A DNA stretch of 64,000 bases from Phylloscopus collybita (GCA_027886175.1 JAJNNQ010000040.1:28602001-28666000); one strand, 5' to 3'. Shown: positions 38,801-52,334, numbered from the stretch's first letter. The notes: generated by a model from the letters alone, not told the origin. Made by a program: numbers and translations.

Positions 38801-41800
38801 TAATTCCTTACATTGCCTTGGACAGAAAACATTTTGCACACTCTGTATGCAGTTTAGCGAAACTGCAGTCTAACCTAAAAAGGAGGATAATTTTTCATTT
38901 GAAAAGCCACAGTGTTTACACAGCCATGCATCTTGTACACTTTGTCTAAGAGAAAAGGAAACGAGAATTCCTAGATAATGCTTCTCAGAATGTAAGGACT
39001 GCAGACTATATGAGACATCCCTCCCAAATTTAGGTTTGCAAAGTTGATTTAATTGCTGTCTTGGTTATTCTTGTACCAAATATCAAGATTTCATTTTCAA
39101 GCACTGTATTTGTGAAGTAACTGCCTAGCTTGTTTTGTCAGTCATTAAAAACTCAGTGTTAACTGAGTTACAATAAGTGGGTAACAACGTAACAATAGCA
39201 GCTTGTCTGCAAAGGCTGAACACACTTGGAAAGAAGTAACTATTCTAGTAAGACAAGGAAATAATTTCTTTAGTGTTGCGACATGGCAAAAGCTTTGCAC
39301 TGAAGTTGTTTTCATGGAAGTTCACTTTATATTCAGAAATGAATGTGTTTAAAATTTCTGATAATTCATGCTGTATAAGAGAATCATCAGTTACCAGTGG
39401 TCTTGGAAGAAAGATAACAACCTTTTAAAAATAATTAGGCAGTACCTGTATTTTATCTTCCGGAACATTCAGCCAGTGATTAAAGGCCTGTGACAGTTTG
39501 GTTCTCACTTGCTTACCTACAATAAAAATATTATAAGCATTTATAAAAATAACAGAGTTTGTTATTAGGCACAACAGTTTGTCTTAACAACTACAGCTGA
39601 TTTGAGACCCAATTAAAAAAACTGATCAGTGTGATGACACAAAAGTGGAAAATATATCAGTGCATGGCTTGTTTCCTCATTGAATAAACATCAATTAGCA
39701 GCAGTTTCAGTTTTAAACACTTCACAGGAATATGTAAAGCACATATTTACAGGTTACTGTACTTAGTTTGCAGAATTTAATTAGTAAGGGATCCTGACCA
39801 TGTTGGTAGCCTGGACAGATCAGCTAGTTTGCAAGGCATGTTAATTTTAAGATTAAAAAGTTTCAATTAGTTGCAAGTATGGGTATTTGTCAAATATCCA
39901 TTCCTCTCAATTTTAAGTCTTTCTCCTAAAGTATTACTCTTCACTTGCTACTGTAAATTTGTAAAACAGGAAAGTGACATTTCATATACTTACTAAAAAA
40001 CTCTAAGCAAAAATCTGAACAGAATATTCTGGACAGAACAGAACTTTCCAAGAATTCAGATATTTATCTTATACCAAGAAATCTACCTACAAACAGGATT
40101 TGGCCTGCTTTGGTAAAATCTACTTTGTTGGAGCCAAGCAGTCACCCTATTTCATAGGAATGAAAGGCAACATCAAATGACCAAGCTTAGTGTTAAAACA
40201 AGTTCTTCTGTTCAATCCAGATACTTTCTACATGACAGAGTGAATTTCCACAGAAGTTAACCTTATGCTTATATGTTACTGATGTCCACTTCCCTCATTA
40301 ATTTGCTAGTTTTCATGTACAAATATCCATTCAGCATCTACTCATGTTCAGTATGAAATAAAGTCATCCCCTATCCACACTGAGACAATTCTGCTCTGAG
40401 CTTTGAGAAGCTCAGCTATGTATAATATCTTGGAATAACTGCAAGACAAGTTTACAAAAACAGCTCTGTTTATATAGCTCACATAAACAAGCATTTGGAA
40501 AAAGCTTTAAATAAATTTCAAAGCAGTGCAACACAGACATCCATGGAACCCATATTACTTGACTCATGATGTAATGAGACATAACTGAGATATTCTGCAA
40601 TACCAGTCCTCATATTGATAATTCCATCTTGCCCATAGCACCAAAGAAATGCCAACATCTGAATCTCTCCCTAAGGCTTCTCTATGACTGTATAACCAGC
40701 ATATACAGAACAGAACAGTAAGTATGAGTAAATTCTTGCAGTGGTAGACCCTGACTGAGAATTTTTCCCCTTCTAATTAAGTCGCCACCAGGTAAGCAAT
40801 AGCTTTGCGGGTTGGGCTCTGTAGCAAGGGTGATAACCTTCCTCCCTGGATCAGAGGTCTATACTTTTGGTCTCAGTTCTCAATGATTTCCACTGCTTCC
40901 TGTCATCACCATCTTTTATTTTTCACTGGACAAGATTAACAAAATGGTATCCTTTTTCCCCCCAGCAGCTCTGTCCTCTGCTTCTGCCACAGGCGAACAG
41001 GCATTCTTACCTGGACATATGCTGCCATTGGCTTGTTTTCTCCATTTTTGTTGCTTGTGCTCAGTTTTAAACACTAACAGTTTTTTGCAGAAGAGAAGGA
41101 TTGTTTTGTCTCTTCTTGAGAGTAACTGTTACAAATATCTGCCAAACTGTATGGGTTACCAGTTAAGGATTAACAGGTATTTCACCACATTCATAAAGAA
41201 AACCAGTCAGAGATAGTATCACATTAAGGAACTGTACCTTATCTATAGCTGTTTATTCTCTTTTAAATTACTCGGATACAACACCTGCTTTTTTTAATAC
41301 TAGGCAGCTAATTCTTTTTTTTTTTTTTTTTTTTTTTCTGAATGTGCTTTCTAGAAAATACACTTAAAGAATGCTGGATGTTCAGCAACAAGTACTATTT
41401 CATCATGAGGATCTTCACTACTAGCATGCGCTCTAAATGGATTATAACATGCACAAAGGATTAAGCCACTTCAGTTCCTTAGTACAGACAGCATTTGAAT
41501 TGTTAAACTTGTCTACCCTGACTAGCAAGGCTTCCTAGACACTGACTATTCAAAGCAAGACATTTGTCTTTCCTTTTATAGATGCAGATTTGCTTGTCTT
41601 CTAAAGGAACATTATTACTACATAAATGCTATTTTATCTGACTCTGAAGTCAACCTTACCTGGTCTATGTGATAGTACAGTGATTTTCTGATTTATGCTT
41701 GCAGCCATATTGTGATGGCAAAAGACCAAACCCCTCCAATAGTGGTTCTCTAAAGCTTGGATGCAGAAGATTCCATTCCTTGCCACACCCCTCCTCTCCT

Positions 41801-44800
41801 CAAACTAGACAAGACAACAATTCAGGGACACTAGGACAAAATTAAAAGGAGCACTGCCAGAATTATCCAGTTTCTTCACTGTCACATTTCACCACTCTGT
41901 TAATTATTCTAAGCAGGCTATTGTAAAATTGAAGAATAGAGGTCTAACATCCAAAATTAGAAGCTCTACCTACTGTATAGAGCTATAATAATAGACATTA
42001 CTGCACCAAGCTTTTATCAAAGCTCTGCTAAATGCATTTGGTTTAATCGTCTAAGATTCCAAATTATTACCCAAATCAAACAGCACCTATGGAAAGCTTT
42101 TTTCCTTAGTAATGCTGGGTGGAAAAGGTGAGAAAAATAGTCAGAAATTATTTCTACAGCTAAGAATGTTCAAGCTTTATCCACAAAACAAACATCAAGT
42201 TAGATTAAAGATGCTGTACTGAGGACATTCCCTCCTTCTCTTCCGATGAGATGCTTCTCATCTAAAGGAAAAAAAATCAGCCAGCTTACTCTTCATATAC
42301 ACACTTGTTCTTGTGACAGAGCACAGACTCAAAAACTAGAGACCTCCATTCTGGACAGGCTCCTGGTTAATATTGCTTCACTCTTGCTGTATTAAAGTAA
42401 GCACAAATTATGCCCTTAAGGCAGCACCCCACTTACAGAGAAGGTACATGAAAGGGCTAGAACAGCAAGGGAAAGAGCAGAGGGACTATTAACCTAGCCC
42501 CCATTACAGCTAATTCAACCCATTAGCCCAGCAGAGAACACAGCTTTTTGCTATGTTAGCTTTCTGCCAGCTTTATGTACTGAGTCAGCTTATGCAGTGG
42601 ATCTGCCACAATCAGTACAGGGTGAGCAGGAGATGCTGAGGATCAGGGGAAGTGGCATTGCCCTCCTGGAGGAAGAAAGCTCTTGTATTACCTCAGCTGT
42701 ATTGTACACTTGTATGTTTAGCTGCATCCTCTGGTGGATTAAAACTAAATGGATAAAGTCTCCCAGCAGCTACAAGAACACTACAAACAGCATAAGTGAA
42801 CTGCAGGAAGACAAGCAGAGAACAGGCACATACACTTTTAACATGCAGCCACAACATGTGCATGACTAAGGTCACAACTGATTGAATTCTCTAGCATAAC
42901 TCCTCTGCTCAAAATAGGGTTAACTAGTCCAAGGTTGTGATCCTGATTTTTTGCCTTGTTCCTTCTCACGATCCTGAATGCCACTATCCCATGGTCACTG
43001 GAACTATGGTTGCCTCCAGTATTAATGCCCTAACCAACTCTCCCTTTTTTTTTCAAGTGGAAGTCCAGCATAATGCCTTCCTATATCAGCTCCTTGACCA
43101 CCTGTCAATTGATGACCTAGCAAGAGGTCATCAATTCATTTCAGAAACCTCCTGGACTGCCTGTGTACTGCTGTGATGCTTCTTCTACCACACTGTGAGG
43201 TAACTGAAGTCTCTCATAAGAATCAGCACCTGTAAATATGAAAAATTTTGCAGTTGTCTGAAGGTCTCATCCACTTCTTCCTGCTTAGGGGGTCTGTAGC
43301 AAACACCCACTATAATGTCACCCCTATTAATCTGCCCTCTAATCCTAACCCATAAGCTCTCAACAGTCTCATATGAAGGTAGAACTCCATGCAGTTCAGT
43401 TGCTCTTTCACGTAAAACACAACTCCCATTCCTTGCTATCCCAGATTGTCTTCCTATGCCATCCTCATCCATCCATTGCAGCACTCCAGCCATGTGTTTA
43501 TATCACAAAAATCTGTTGCCCTACAGCTGCATGCCAAACTCTACCTCCTCCCTCTTACTCCCAATAATGTATGCATCTATAAAGGCACTTCAGAGAAGCA
43601 TCCAATCCTCCAGATTCCCAGAAAGAGCAAGAGCTTCCTCTATCAAGTTCTATTCGTACTTCCTTGTTGGAGTGCTGGGATGACTTGCCTTCAGATCTGA
43701 TCTGTAGATTACTGAGTGTCTTGTTCAAATCAACCTATACTGATACTGAAAATACATTGTTTGCAAGTTCACTAATTCCTTACTTGACTGCATGTAGTCA
43801 TTTTCTTTTACTATCATTTCTACTTTTGCCCTGACTTGGATAGGTGGATGCTATCTCCTCCTGGTAGTCCTTGCACTACAAAGGAGGTCTCAAGGCCATA
43901 AGAGCCAAAGCTCTGCTATCAGCCATGAGCTGTGCAACTAACTTCCTGTTGAAAGGCAGCATCTGTTTATTCTTCCTGATGTGAAAATGGGGTTGAGGAT
44001 CATAGAGAAGATCCACCTGGCTTCCTGTGCCCTCAGCCCTCATTCCAAAGGTCACACAGTCTTGCTTGATAGGCTGCAGGCACCCCCTTGCTATATCCAT
44101 TAGTGTTCAAGTTGAAGAGCTGTAAGGTTAAATATTTTAAAGGTGAAACACACCTTGACAATCCTTCCCTCACATCCCTATCAGGGAGTATCCACAAGCA
44201 GCAAACCTCCCCAACACAAAATCATATGTGGAAGCCTTCACTCCCTACAGGAGTCAGTCTCTCCACTATCTGCTCAGTCTCACCACTTGCTGCTGCCCCA
44301 GGTGCTGTTCTGATGCTTGGTTGTATAAAACCATAGAATCACTTAGATTGTAAGAGACCTATAAAGAGCTTCCAGCCATATGTCTTCTTTCAGTGCACTG
44401 GACCTATTTGGCAATTGCACATCTGCTCGAGGGACAGGGATCTCTCTCCTGGTGTCAGAGTCCACCAGCCTTCACCACTGCAGGAGTATCCACCTCCCAA
44501 CCTGATATGCACAGACCATTTCTGCCCTCCATCAATATACCTGGAGGTTTCAGATTCTTGAATCTGTAGAGTCTTGTAATTTTTTGTTATTTCTCTGCTG
44601 TGCTTCCACTATTCCTTTGCTTAGTGACACGGGTTTTCCACAACTACACACCTTTAGGAGCAGGGAAATCACTTGCTTCTGACTAGTGGGTGCCCCCAGG
44701 CATCCCTGCAGCTCACAACTTAGAGAGGTGCAGCCTTCCTCAGGAACTTGGTCCAAGTGGAGGCCTCTGATGTGCCAAGAGCAGTTGTGCCAGTGGTAAG

Positions 44801-47800
44801 GATCATGGCCTGTGGTACTTCACTCCTTTACCAGGCTAATCAAGTTCAACAACCCAGCAGAAAAAAGCTGAACAAAGCCAGTCTTGACTGTTTAGCTTGC
44901 TAAACAAGACAAGGAAAAACTGCAGCCAAGACCAGGAGGACAAGAATGGGAAGATGCACAGTCATTAATAGGATCAGGATCTGCCCCTTTCAACAGCAAG
45001 CTATTAGCCATATCAATTTTATGACAACTGAAATTTCATGTACTTCTTAGTGCTGCAAAATCAGCTACTGCTGTTAAGTCAGTCTCAAAAATGAAATATT
45101 CACAATGTGTGTGAATCAAGCCATTTTTGAGACAAACCACAACAGAATCTATGGAAGTCAATCCTGAACTTTATGATATTAAGTGACAGAATACTAGATG
45201 AAGCAGAACATCACTAAAAAATTGTATGTAGTTCCACAATGAGGTTTTACAAGTTACTGTTTCAGAATCTATGTTCTTCTCCCAAGTAATAATTTCTGCT
45301 CAAGTAGGAATAAACATTAATTACTATACCAAACATTAATTACTATACTAGCAGTTAGCAGCACCATACTAAAAATACCTTAAGCCTAGTAGCTTCCCTA
45401 TCCTAGCCCTGTTTGATGTTAAAGAAATATACAAGGTTACTTTAAGTATCACCCTGAGACTGTTACCACTAAAAGTCTTTTTTCAGCAAAGTGAAGCAGA
45501 GTAACCAATTTATTCTACAGAGAAGTTAATCCTTAGCAGTTATAAAAACTGTGTTCTTACACTATTGACAACACTACCAGGCTTTTTCCCTTCCCTGCTA
45601 CCATCCTTAAGACAGTCACACAATCCCTTTTTATGCAAACAAACTTTGATATGTATCTAAATTCATTCAAACATAGATTTCTAAACTGCTTGGAGAGTTT
45701 AACTAGTCTTACAAGATAAGGAACTGGACTACTGTAGAGTCATAGTGCACATATTTGACACCCAGCCAAGCTTTTTGCAACGCCCCTCAAAGCTCAAACT
45801 GATCCAACACAGGAACAGTTCCTTGGCCATGTCGTTGTGTCTGCTCACTAACAAGACAAGAGATTAACCAGGCAAGTTTTTAACAGGTTAGGTGATTGAT
45901 ACTACCTAATAATTTGATTAGCAAGCTGAGAGCTGGCACAAGTTAAGTAGCAGGAGAATAATGCCAGAAACCTAAGAGGATGGAATGAAACTACCTCTTT
46001 CAACAAGAGCCTGTTGGATTAGCTCAGGCATCTCATTTGAGCTCCACTCTAGGTAGAAACAGCATCTATAAACCCATTTTTTCCACCCTCACCGAGCACT
46101 GGTACTCACACTGACTCCAAGATTCACACACGTAACTGGCTCCTACTGATCTGTACTTGGCATAGCCGACCTTAGGGAAAGCCAGTGTTTCAAACACAGT
46201 AAACAGGGTTTATTTATGATTGTGATCACTGCTTCACCTGTTACTCAGCACAAGCTTCCCACAGGTACATCACTTTCACCCGTCTAGTTTAAGAGAAGTT
46301 TTCTCTTTTGAATCACACCACCACTACTGCATAGAGAGCAGTGTCTCTCTCACCTTCCCCAAAATATACACTAAAATAACAAGAAGTCAACATGGTAAAG
46401 TGGACTATCAGATTTATGATACTTTAGCAGGACAGGATATAAAACACTCATACTGCCAGCAAGCGTAGTGTTACATAAGCCACCAGTACAGAGTTATTAC
46501 AGTTAACACACAAAATAAAGGAATTTAGCCACAGGAATCAAGGTGGGAATGCTAAACATATATTCTAGATGCATCATTTCAAGTAAAAGGTAACTGAAGA
46601 GCTGTTAGTCAAGCACTTTTGCCTGTGGAAGAATTTTTTCTGCACTTTTTGGGTGTTGTGTATTTCCTACTAGGAAGCTGAGCTCTTCTCCTGGTATCTA
46701 TAATAGCTTTAAAAATAATTAGCAGCTAAAGATGCAGAGGTGTTACAACATTCCTTGGTTAATGAGATAATCTAATCAAATTAAAATTAGACTTAAAGAT
46801 GATGTTTGAGGAAAGCAAATTTCTTCAGGACCAGGGCTTAGAAAGCTCTCTGTAATATTGGATTCATTCTCAAGGTAGTTCTCTAGAAAGACCACCACCA
46901 ACTTCAACATAGCCAAAAGGAATACACATGAGGAAATGGGAAACAAGCCTTCTGGCACTAAAAAAGCATGCAACTGCCAAATTCCTTCCTTTTCTTAGTT
47001 TTCAACTTGGTGCTAACTGCCAAGCCAAATGAAATTACTAATGTTGGCAAGAAAATCCTGGATACTTGTAGAGGTTAATACTGAAATTCATTACACATAG
47101 GTTACGAATTAGGACTCAGAGGACCCACCCTACTGATTGACATCTCTTGTTGCAGATGTGCAAAAGCCACTTCGTTCTCTGCCTGTGATTTACAATGCTA
47201 CTTGTCTAGGCAGAAAGCCTTCTACCCTGGTCAGATATAATTCTGATCAGAAACATTTCCTTAATATTTACCCACATTTTATATCTTCCTTAACTCCTTC
47301 AGCATGCAATATAAGCTGGACAGAGGGCAACCAGGCAATTATGCAGTAACCCCAATGACAAGGTTGTTCTGCCACAATTTTTACAAAATTAGTCCCTTTG
47401 GTAGCCAGTATGGTCTTACACCTTAGGTGTACAAAGAAAAGTCACAGCTATCTGATTGTTTAGTCAGAGAGGCTTCCAAGGGGCCTATCCATACAAAGGA
47501 GGCTTTGAAACAGCCTCCTGAATTCTCCTATACCAGTCAAGACTGAAAACTTCATGTGACTGTATTGCTGGTGACCTGATACTACACAAGGACTGGCTGA
47601 ACCTCTGACAGGTAAAACAAGTCATGAATATGGACAGCTGAAATTGGCCATAAGAGCACGTGTCTCTACACACACCAAGGACAATAAATTACACAGGAGG
47701 ATAAACAGGCTAATAAACGCCTCCCAAAAAACAACCCAAAAAAAACCAAACTGAAAAAAACTCAAACCATTCCCAAAGAACCCCTAACCAAACAAAAAGC

Positions 47801-48318
47801 CCTCAAACAACACCCCTCCCCCCTCGACCAAAACAAAACCCACAACCCACTGAGTTCAGTACAGCAAGTAACTAAAGAACAAAACACTGTCAGCCCTGAG
47901 TTTAAAACAAGGATCAAGTCTTTAGTACTTGCCCTTATCAGTTTTTAAAAGCAGCAAGTCAGCTATTCTGGAGAACAGAGTGACTGCAATATTACTTACT
48001 ACAATTGCAATATTAATATGGCAATATTACTACAGACACAAGAGCTGTTGTACTAATCTCACAAAAAAAGGTAGTTCCATAAGAGGAAGAAAATAAGAAG
48101 TAAAAGTGAAACAATTGAAAAGTGTTACTTTTTATTATTCTTAAATCCACAAATAAAGAATGGAAAAACTTCTTGGCTTATACTTCCCAAGACAAAAGTT
48201 GCTATAAAACTAATTTTGATATTTAAGACAATGCAGTACAAAGAAACTTGCCTGGTAGTTGAAGCAAATACTGGTATGGCTCTAGGATTCTTTTAGAAGT
48301 TTCATCCATCCCATCCAT
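35050..48318 (-). CDS. GGPS1: geranylgeranyl diphosphate synthase 1, complete coding region in 3 exons
   Basis: This class I trans-prenyltransferase of the cytosol and ER surface joins farnesyl diphosphate and isopentenyl diphosphate into geranylgeranyl diphosphate, the lipid donor for Rho/Rab prenylation. Coding exons on the minus strand are 48318-48252, 39516-39446 and 35811-35050: 900 nt, 299 residues against 300 in human. First Asp-rich motif DDIED is at 63-67, KTGGLFG at 150-156 and GQGLDI at 124-129. The second Asp region FQIRDDYAN is at 183-191, with the shortened DDxxN form typical of animal GGPS1. The C-terminal half is nearly identical to human. I start at the first of two close Met codons (Met1, Met4) because this best fits the human N terminus; Kozak G is at -3 and +4. 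Intron 1 has a GC donor. The gene shares a divergent promoter with ARID4B. Confidence 0.97.
35812..39445 (-). other. GGPS1: GGPS1 intron 2
   Basis: A 3.6-kb intron, A/T-rich. It contains a perfect 16-bp hairpin at 36174-36208. No other repeat or coding match was recognised. Confidence 0.75.
36174..36208. repeat. perfect 16-bp inverted repeat with 3-base loop
   Basis: The left arm TAAACATTTCAAAACA (36174-36189) and its exact reverse complement (36193-36208) flank CAT. It lies about 360 bp upstream of the GGPS1 last-exon acceptor, inside the intron. Confidence 0.95.
39446..39516 (-). CDS. GGPS1: GGPS1 coding exon 2
   Basis: Codes residues 23-46: GKQVRTKLSQAFNHWLNVPE, then DKIQ. K24 and R27 belong to the conserved GKxxR element that binds isopentenyl diphosphate. 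Acceptor TTGTAG|GTAAGC, donor TACAG|GTACTG. Only 71 nt. Confidence 0.95.
41315..41337. repeat. T23 homopolymer
   Basis: Uninterrupted run of 23 T (A on the GGPS1 sense strand). It may be a poly(A) tail relic, but no adjacent retrocopy was recognised. Confidence 0.95.
42900..44330 (-). mobile_element. CR1 LINE piece with endonuclease domain
   Basis: On the minus strand, 43493-43185 encodes a CR1 ORF2 endonuclease section: SLWVRIRGQINRGD, then VGVCYRPPKQEEVDETF and LILMRDFSYL. In active elements the last part reads GDFN, so the metal-binding/catalytic segment is changed here and the enzyme is dead. The region below it, to about 42900, resembles the part of ORF2 that follows the endonuclease. 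The part above 43500 would be upstream LINE sequence but is too diverged for me to be sure. No reverse-transcriptase section is attached. Confidence 0.75.
44332..44400 (-). mobile_element. CR1 3'-end scrap
   Basis: CATAGAATCACTTAGATTG followed by GTAAGAGACCTATAAAGA, read in reverse, is the usual CR1 3' terminus, including one copy of the ATTCTATG-type terminal repeat. It probably comes from a second CR1 insertion, 5'-truncated and nested beside the larger piece. Confidence 0.65.
47720..47850. repeat. A/C-skewed low-complexity tract
   Basis: About nine tenths of the bases on the plus strand are A or C, so the GGPS1 sense strand is G/T-rich with runs of three to six G. It lies about 400 bp inside GGPS1 intron 1. 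Confidence 0.9.
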
Positions 48319-48329
48319 TTCTTTGTTTC
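48252..48329 (-). CDS. GGPS1: GGPS1 coding exon 1
   Basis: The exon starts at 48329 after CATCTTAG. Eleven UTR bases precede ATG at 48318-48316. It codes MDGMDETSKRILEPYQYLLQ, then LP and one base of Gly23. The donor is CCAG|GCAAGT, a GC donor, and is the only choice that keeps the phase for the next exon (GKQVRTKL). Confidence 0.93.
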
Positions 48330-51300
48330 CTAAGATGCAGTTCACTGTTAAAGAAAGTGTTATTAGCACTATTTAGATTTAAAAATATGGAAGTAAATAG
48401 TAGATGCATAGAACTAAAATGTTAGCTGAATTACAGGTTAGGTGGAAATATTCCAATTTTGCGCACGACACCTTCAGTATATAAAAAGTTTCCAGATGTC
48501 ACTTACCAAGGAAACACATCTAATACATGCTAAATACGGTTTTCTTTAATTATTCATTAAGTTTAAGCCAACTCCTAGACTTTGCATACTTTTTTGTATG
48601 TAGTAGATTGCTTAGGTGATAAAGCATTTAAAACTTTACCATTCACAACAATGAAGCTCCACTGCAAGTCTTTAAAGACACTCATACAAAACCCCACAAA
48701 ACTGATCAGATTAGATCTCCCTAAATGCTTTCTCCATACATTAGACATTCTAAAAGTGGAAACGTCTAAAAGCAGAAAATACACCTCAGATCAAGGCAAC
48801 CTAAAGAAGTAGAATACTAGCTTCAGTCTTTTGATATAATACCATTTTCCTACCACTGTTCAAGCATACAGACAGCTCTACACACTTTCCCATACATCAT
48901 AAATATAACAGACTCTAATGAATAATCTTTTACGATCCAGGGTCTACAGAGCTCAACAATTTTCTATTGATCAGCTTCAATTCACATACTTCTGGTCATC
49001 TCCATTCTTTTTTCAGACTGTTTTCTGTGATAGATTTGTTATCCTTTCACCTCTAGCCTTCCTTGCTGCACTGCAGATGCAGCAACTCTTCAAAACAATT
49101 CTTCTCATGTAGTTTTCAGACAGGAACTGCAGCAGTAGCATAAAGTCTCATGCTACTTCAACATCACTTCTCAGATACTTGGCTGGTATCTTGCAAAGGA
49201 TTTCTTTCCTCCTGAAGCAAGTGAATAGTTCAGTAAATTAATGTCCTGATTTTGGCTAGAATGGAGCTAATTTTCTTCCTAGTAGCTGGTACAGTGCTGT
49301 GTTTCAGACTTGGTATGAGAATACTGTTGATAACGCACTTAATGTTTCGGCTTTTGCTAAGAAATGCTCATCGTAAGTGAATGACTTTTCAGTTTCCCAA
49401 GACCAGCAAGGGAGCAGGTGCACAAGAAGCTGGGAGAGTATAGCTCAGTCAGTTCCTCTATTCCAATTCTTACCTTCCACACCCACAAACATTGGTAGCA
49501 GTCTGTGCTTGGGGAACTGATCTGGATTAATAACTATTTTCCAAGTTTAGGTTTAGATCAATTCCTTTATTTGCTTCACTGTGTGTGTTCATCAAATGTA
49601 CTGGTACTTCAGGGGCAAGAAAGGCTATTTAACCAAATACGGTTGTCAACAAAATGCATCTTTTAGGAAAGCTCCGCACAGTTTCTTGGCAGTGATGCTG
49701 TGATAAGAAGTGCAGCCTTTCCATCCTATCCAGGATGTGCCAGCACAACCAGCGGTCAGGCCACACACTAATCTAAATCAGATTTGACACCCTTGACTCC
49801 TTATTTTGTTGCCAGCTTGTTGGTGTAACTGAAGTGCTTTCAACCAGCACTGCCACTGAGAGTTGGCTGTCAAACTGTACCCTTACATATAAAGAGTAAG
49901 TCTCAAAGGACTTCAGCAAGGAGGTAAAATCAAAGATTTTCAGAGCCCACCCCCAGATGTTTTAAGCAGATAGAATCTGGTAGAGATAGATATAAGGATA
50001 TACTATCAACCTAACAACTCCTCTGTGACTATTATTTGTCAAAAAGCCACACAGACAGTGAGAGAATTGAAAGTGCATTGCTATCCAGCTAGGCTGAGAA
50101 GAGATGTTAGGATTGGAAATGCTCTCCTATAAAAGTTCTTGCTTAGAAGTAAATGTTAAAGGTCTTCCTCTTCCCTCAGGGAATTAGGTCTCTTGCTCGT
50201 CTGTAAGGCAGCAAGAAAATACTCAGAATCCCCAACTAACTTGAAATTCATTAGTATTATACAGCACCAACCTAAATATTCACATCTTTCTGCACAAAAC
50301 TAATAGGTGTTCACCTGAAATACTGCTTATCAGCAGAAAATTAGTCAGGTACTTCTGCCAGAAGTACAGAGGTTCTTTGTTTCTTTTTTTTTTTTCCTTT
50401 TAATAAAAGCAAGGAAAAAAAGATCTCATGAACAAAAATAACTCATCTCAATACAATATAATTAAAATTTTCTATACCAGTATTCTACTATTAAATGAAA
50501 TTTTAGTTAAATCCCCACCAAGAAAAAAAAAAAAAGTCTGATTATTCACCAGACAGCTACACATTTAACACACCCACTGGCACACAAACAGTGAACAAAA
50601 CCTCCCCCAAACTTATACATAGAAAGGGACACTTGATAAAGAAACACGTAAATGAAATTCATTACAAAAGCCTCTAAGCAAAAATACCATGATACCAGAC
50701 ATGTAATATTACTGCTCTTTGCACAAAATTATCACATATGGCACACTTGGGAAATGCTTGATATTAAGGGTTTCCTGCCGGGGTGACTGACTGATTTGTT
50801 ATGGAAGTTACACTGTTGCACTGACAAAGACATCTTCAGTGTTTTAGACGTAAGATCTCAAGTGACCATCTTCCAATAAAAAGTAAAAGCCAGCAGTTAA
50901 ACAATAAATGAAAGGGAATTTAAAGCCTTTCGTTAGTGAAAGTGCAAGAATTGGTTACATCTATGCTTATTCATAGGATTAAAGCAGTCAAGGCCATTTT
51001 ACCTTTTAAACAAGCACGCAAACTTGCTGTATTTCAATTCATATGCATGACAAAGTTAATTTTCCAGTTATTTCTCAGTATCTTCACATAGGCATAAAGA
51101 ACAGCCACACACAAAAGAGAGCCCAAACAGCTGCCTTTTGGACTGCATCAAACCTTATCTCTGATGACCGTTTTGAAAACACACATGACACTAGGATAAG
51201 ATAGTGTGGGCCTCCATAATGTGGAACTACTCTAAAGCGATACTTGAAGCTGTGATCTGAGTCTAGGACCTTTCTAGAGAGGATGAAAGTTGATGACTAA

Positions 51301-52334
51301 TGATGATTAATTCTAGGTCAAATGTCAAGAAAAAGTTTCCATTTGGAACTTTGCAAAACAGCTTCTCACACTATCCTGTTCCATCCCACTCCTCAGAACT
51401 TTCTTCCTCTCCTCCCATAAAGAGGAAATGTAATAGTCTGGAATACTCCAGGTAAATATACAGATGGTATTTTAAAAAGTATCATCTCAGGGGCTGCAGT
51501 CATAGTACAATTACAGGGAAAATAAAAGACAACTACCAAAGAAGCAGAGAGCTGCAGTATAAAATGAACGATTCAGAAAGTTCTCAAATCAGTTCCATCA
51601 CAGAACTTAGTGCACTGAGACACTGGCTTCGCTGTGACCAAAGGGGAAGAAGAAACCTCAGAGAGGGGGGAACCAGATAGGAGTGAGAAGGAGAGTTTCA
51701 AAAGGAATACAAAGAAAACATAGCGAATATGTATTGTTTCAAACAGAGACTACCAGAAGCCTTAATCCAAATACAACTGGGACGCTAGTCCACATTCCCA
51801 TTCTAATTAGCAGAGCCGTGTTTATAACCCCTCCTAGGCTGACACAACACCTCGCATACAAGCTGCGGGCGGGCAAGCTTCCAACAGGTGGAAAGACAGT
51901 CACAGACCACACATTTTCCCCGAAGATGCAGCTAAGCAAACAGCAACTTTCCGTGGCCGCCACTCCAACACTAACGCCAGAATGGCATGAGCATACTGCT
52001 CCTGGGATCGTGGTTCCATTTTAATGGGATTTCCAGGTAAAACTCAGCACGGACGCTGCAGAAGGCAGACAACAATACCTGGGCCGTCAAAGTTCCCGCA
52101 GGGAGACGGGCAGGGTCTCGGAGCTGCGGGATGACCCGAAGACGGGAGATGAGTCGGCAAAACCCGCGACCGCAGCTGGAGCGCTGCGTTACGCGGTTAA
52201 AACTCACATTTCACAGGAACACGAAGTTGCTGCCGCCCTGTCTGCAGCTGCCGAACTCCCGCCACAAGCAGACCAAGGGAAATAAGTACATTTCTTTCTG
52301 AATTCAACACGACAGGCGCAGCCTCCTCAGCTAC
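48330..52334 (-). other. GGPS1: GGPS1 5' UTR intron
   Basis: Sequence between the coding-exon-1 acceptor (AG at 48331-48330) and the CpG-island donors. The LTR piece at 49242-49461 is the only repeat recognised; a T-rich run is at 50381-50402. The exact 5' limit depends on which first exon is used. Confidence 0.65.
49242..49461 (+). mobile_element. truncated LTR of an avian endogenous retrovirus (ERVL-like)
   Basis: Starts TGTCCTGATTTTGGCTAGAA, continues with GTAGCTGGTACAGTGCTGTG and ACTGTTGATAAC, and ends near CACAAGAAGCTGGGAGAG. These follow, in order, the start of an LTR family very common in birds. The rest of the LTR (TATA box, R, U5) is missing. It is plus-oriented, that is antisense to GGPS1. 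The family name is uncertain. Confidence 0.65.

Larger units (their letters stand above)
39517..48251 (-). other. GGPS1: GGPS1 intron 1
   Basis: An 8.7-kb intron starting at a GC donor. It holds a 23-base T tract (41315-41337), a CR1 piece (about 42900-44330), a CR1 3'-end scrap (44332-44400) and an A/C-skewed tract (47720-47850). Nothing was recognised in the rest. Confidence 0.75.
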
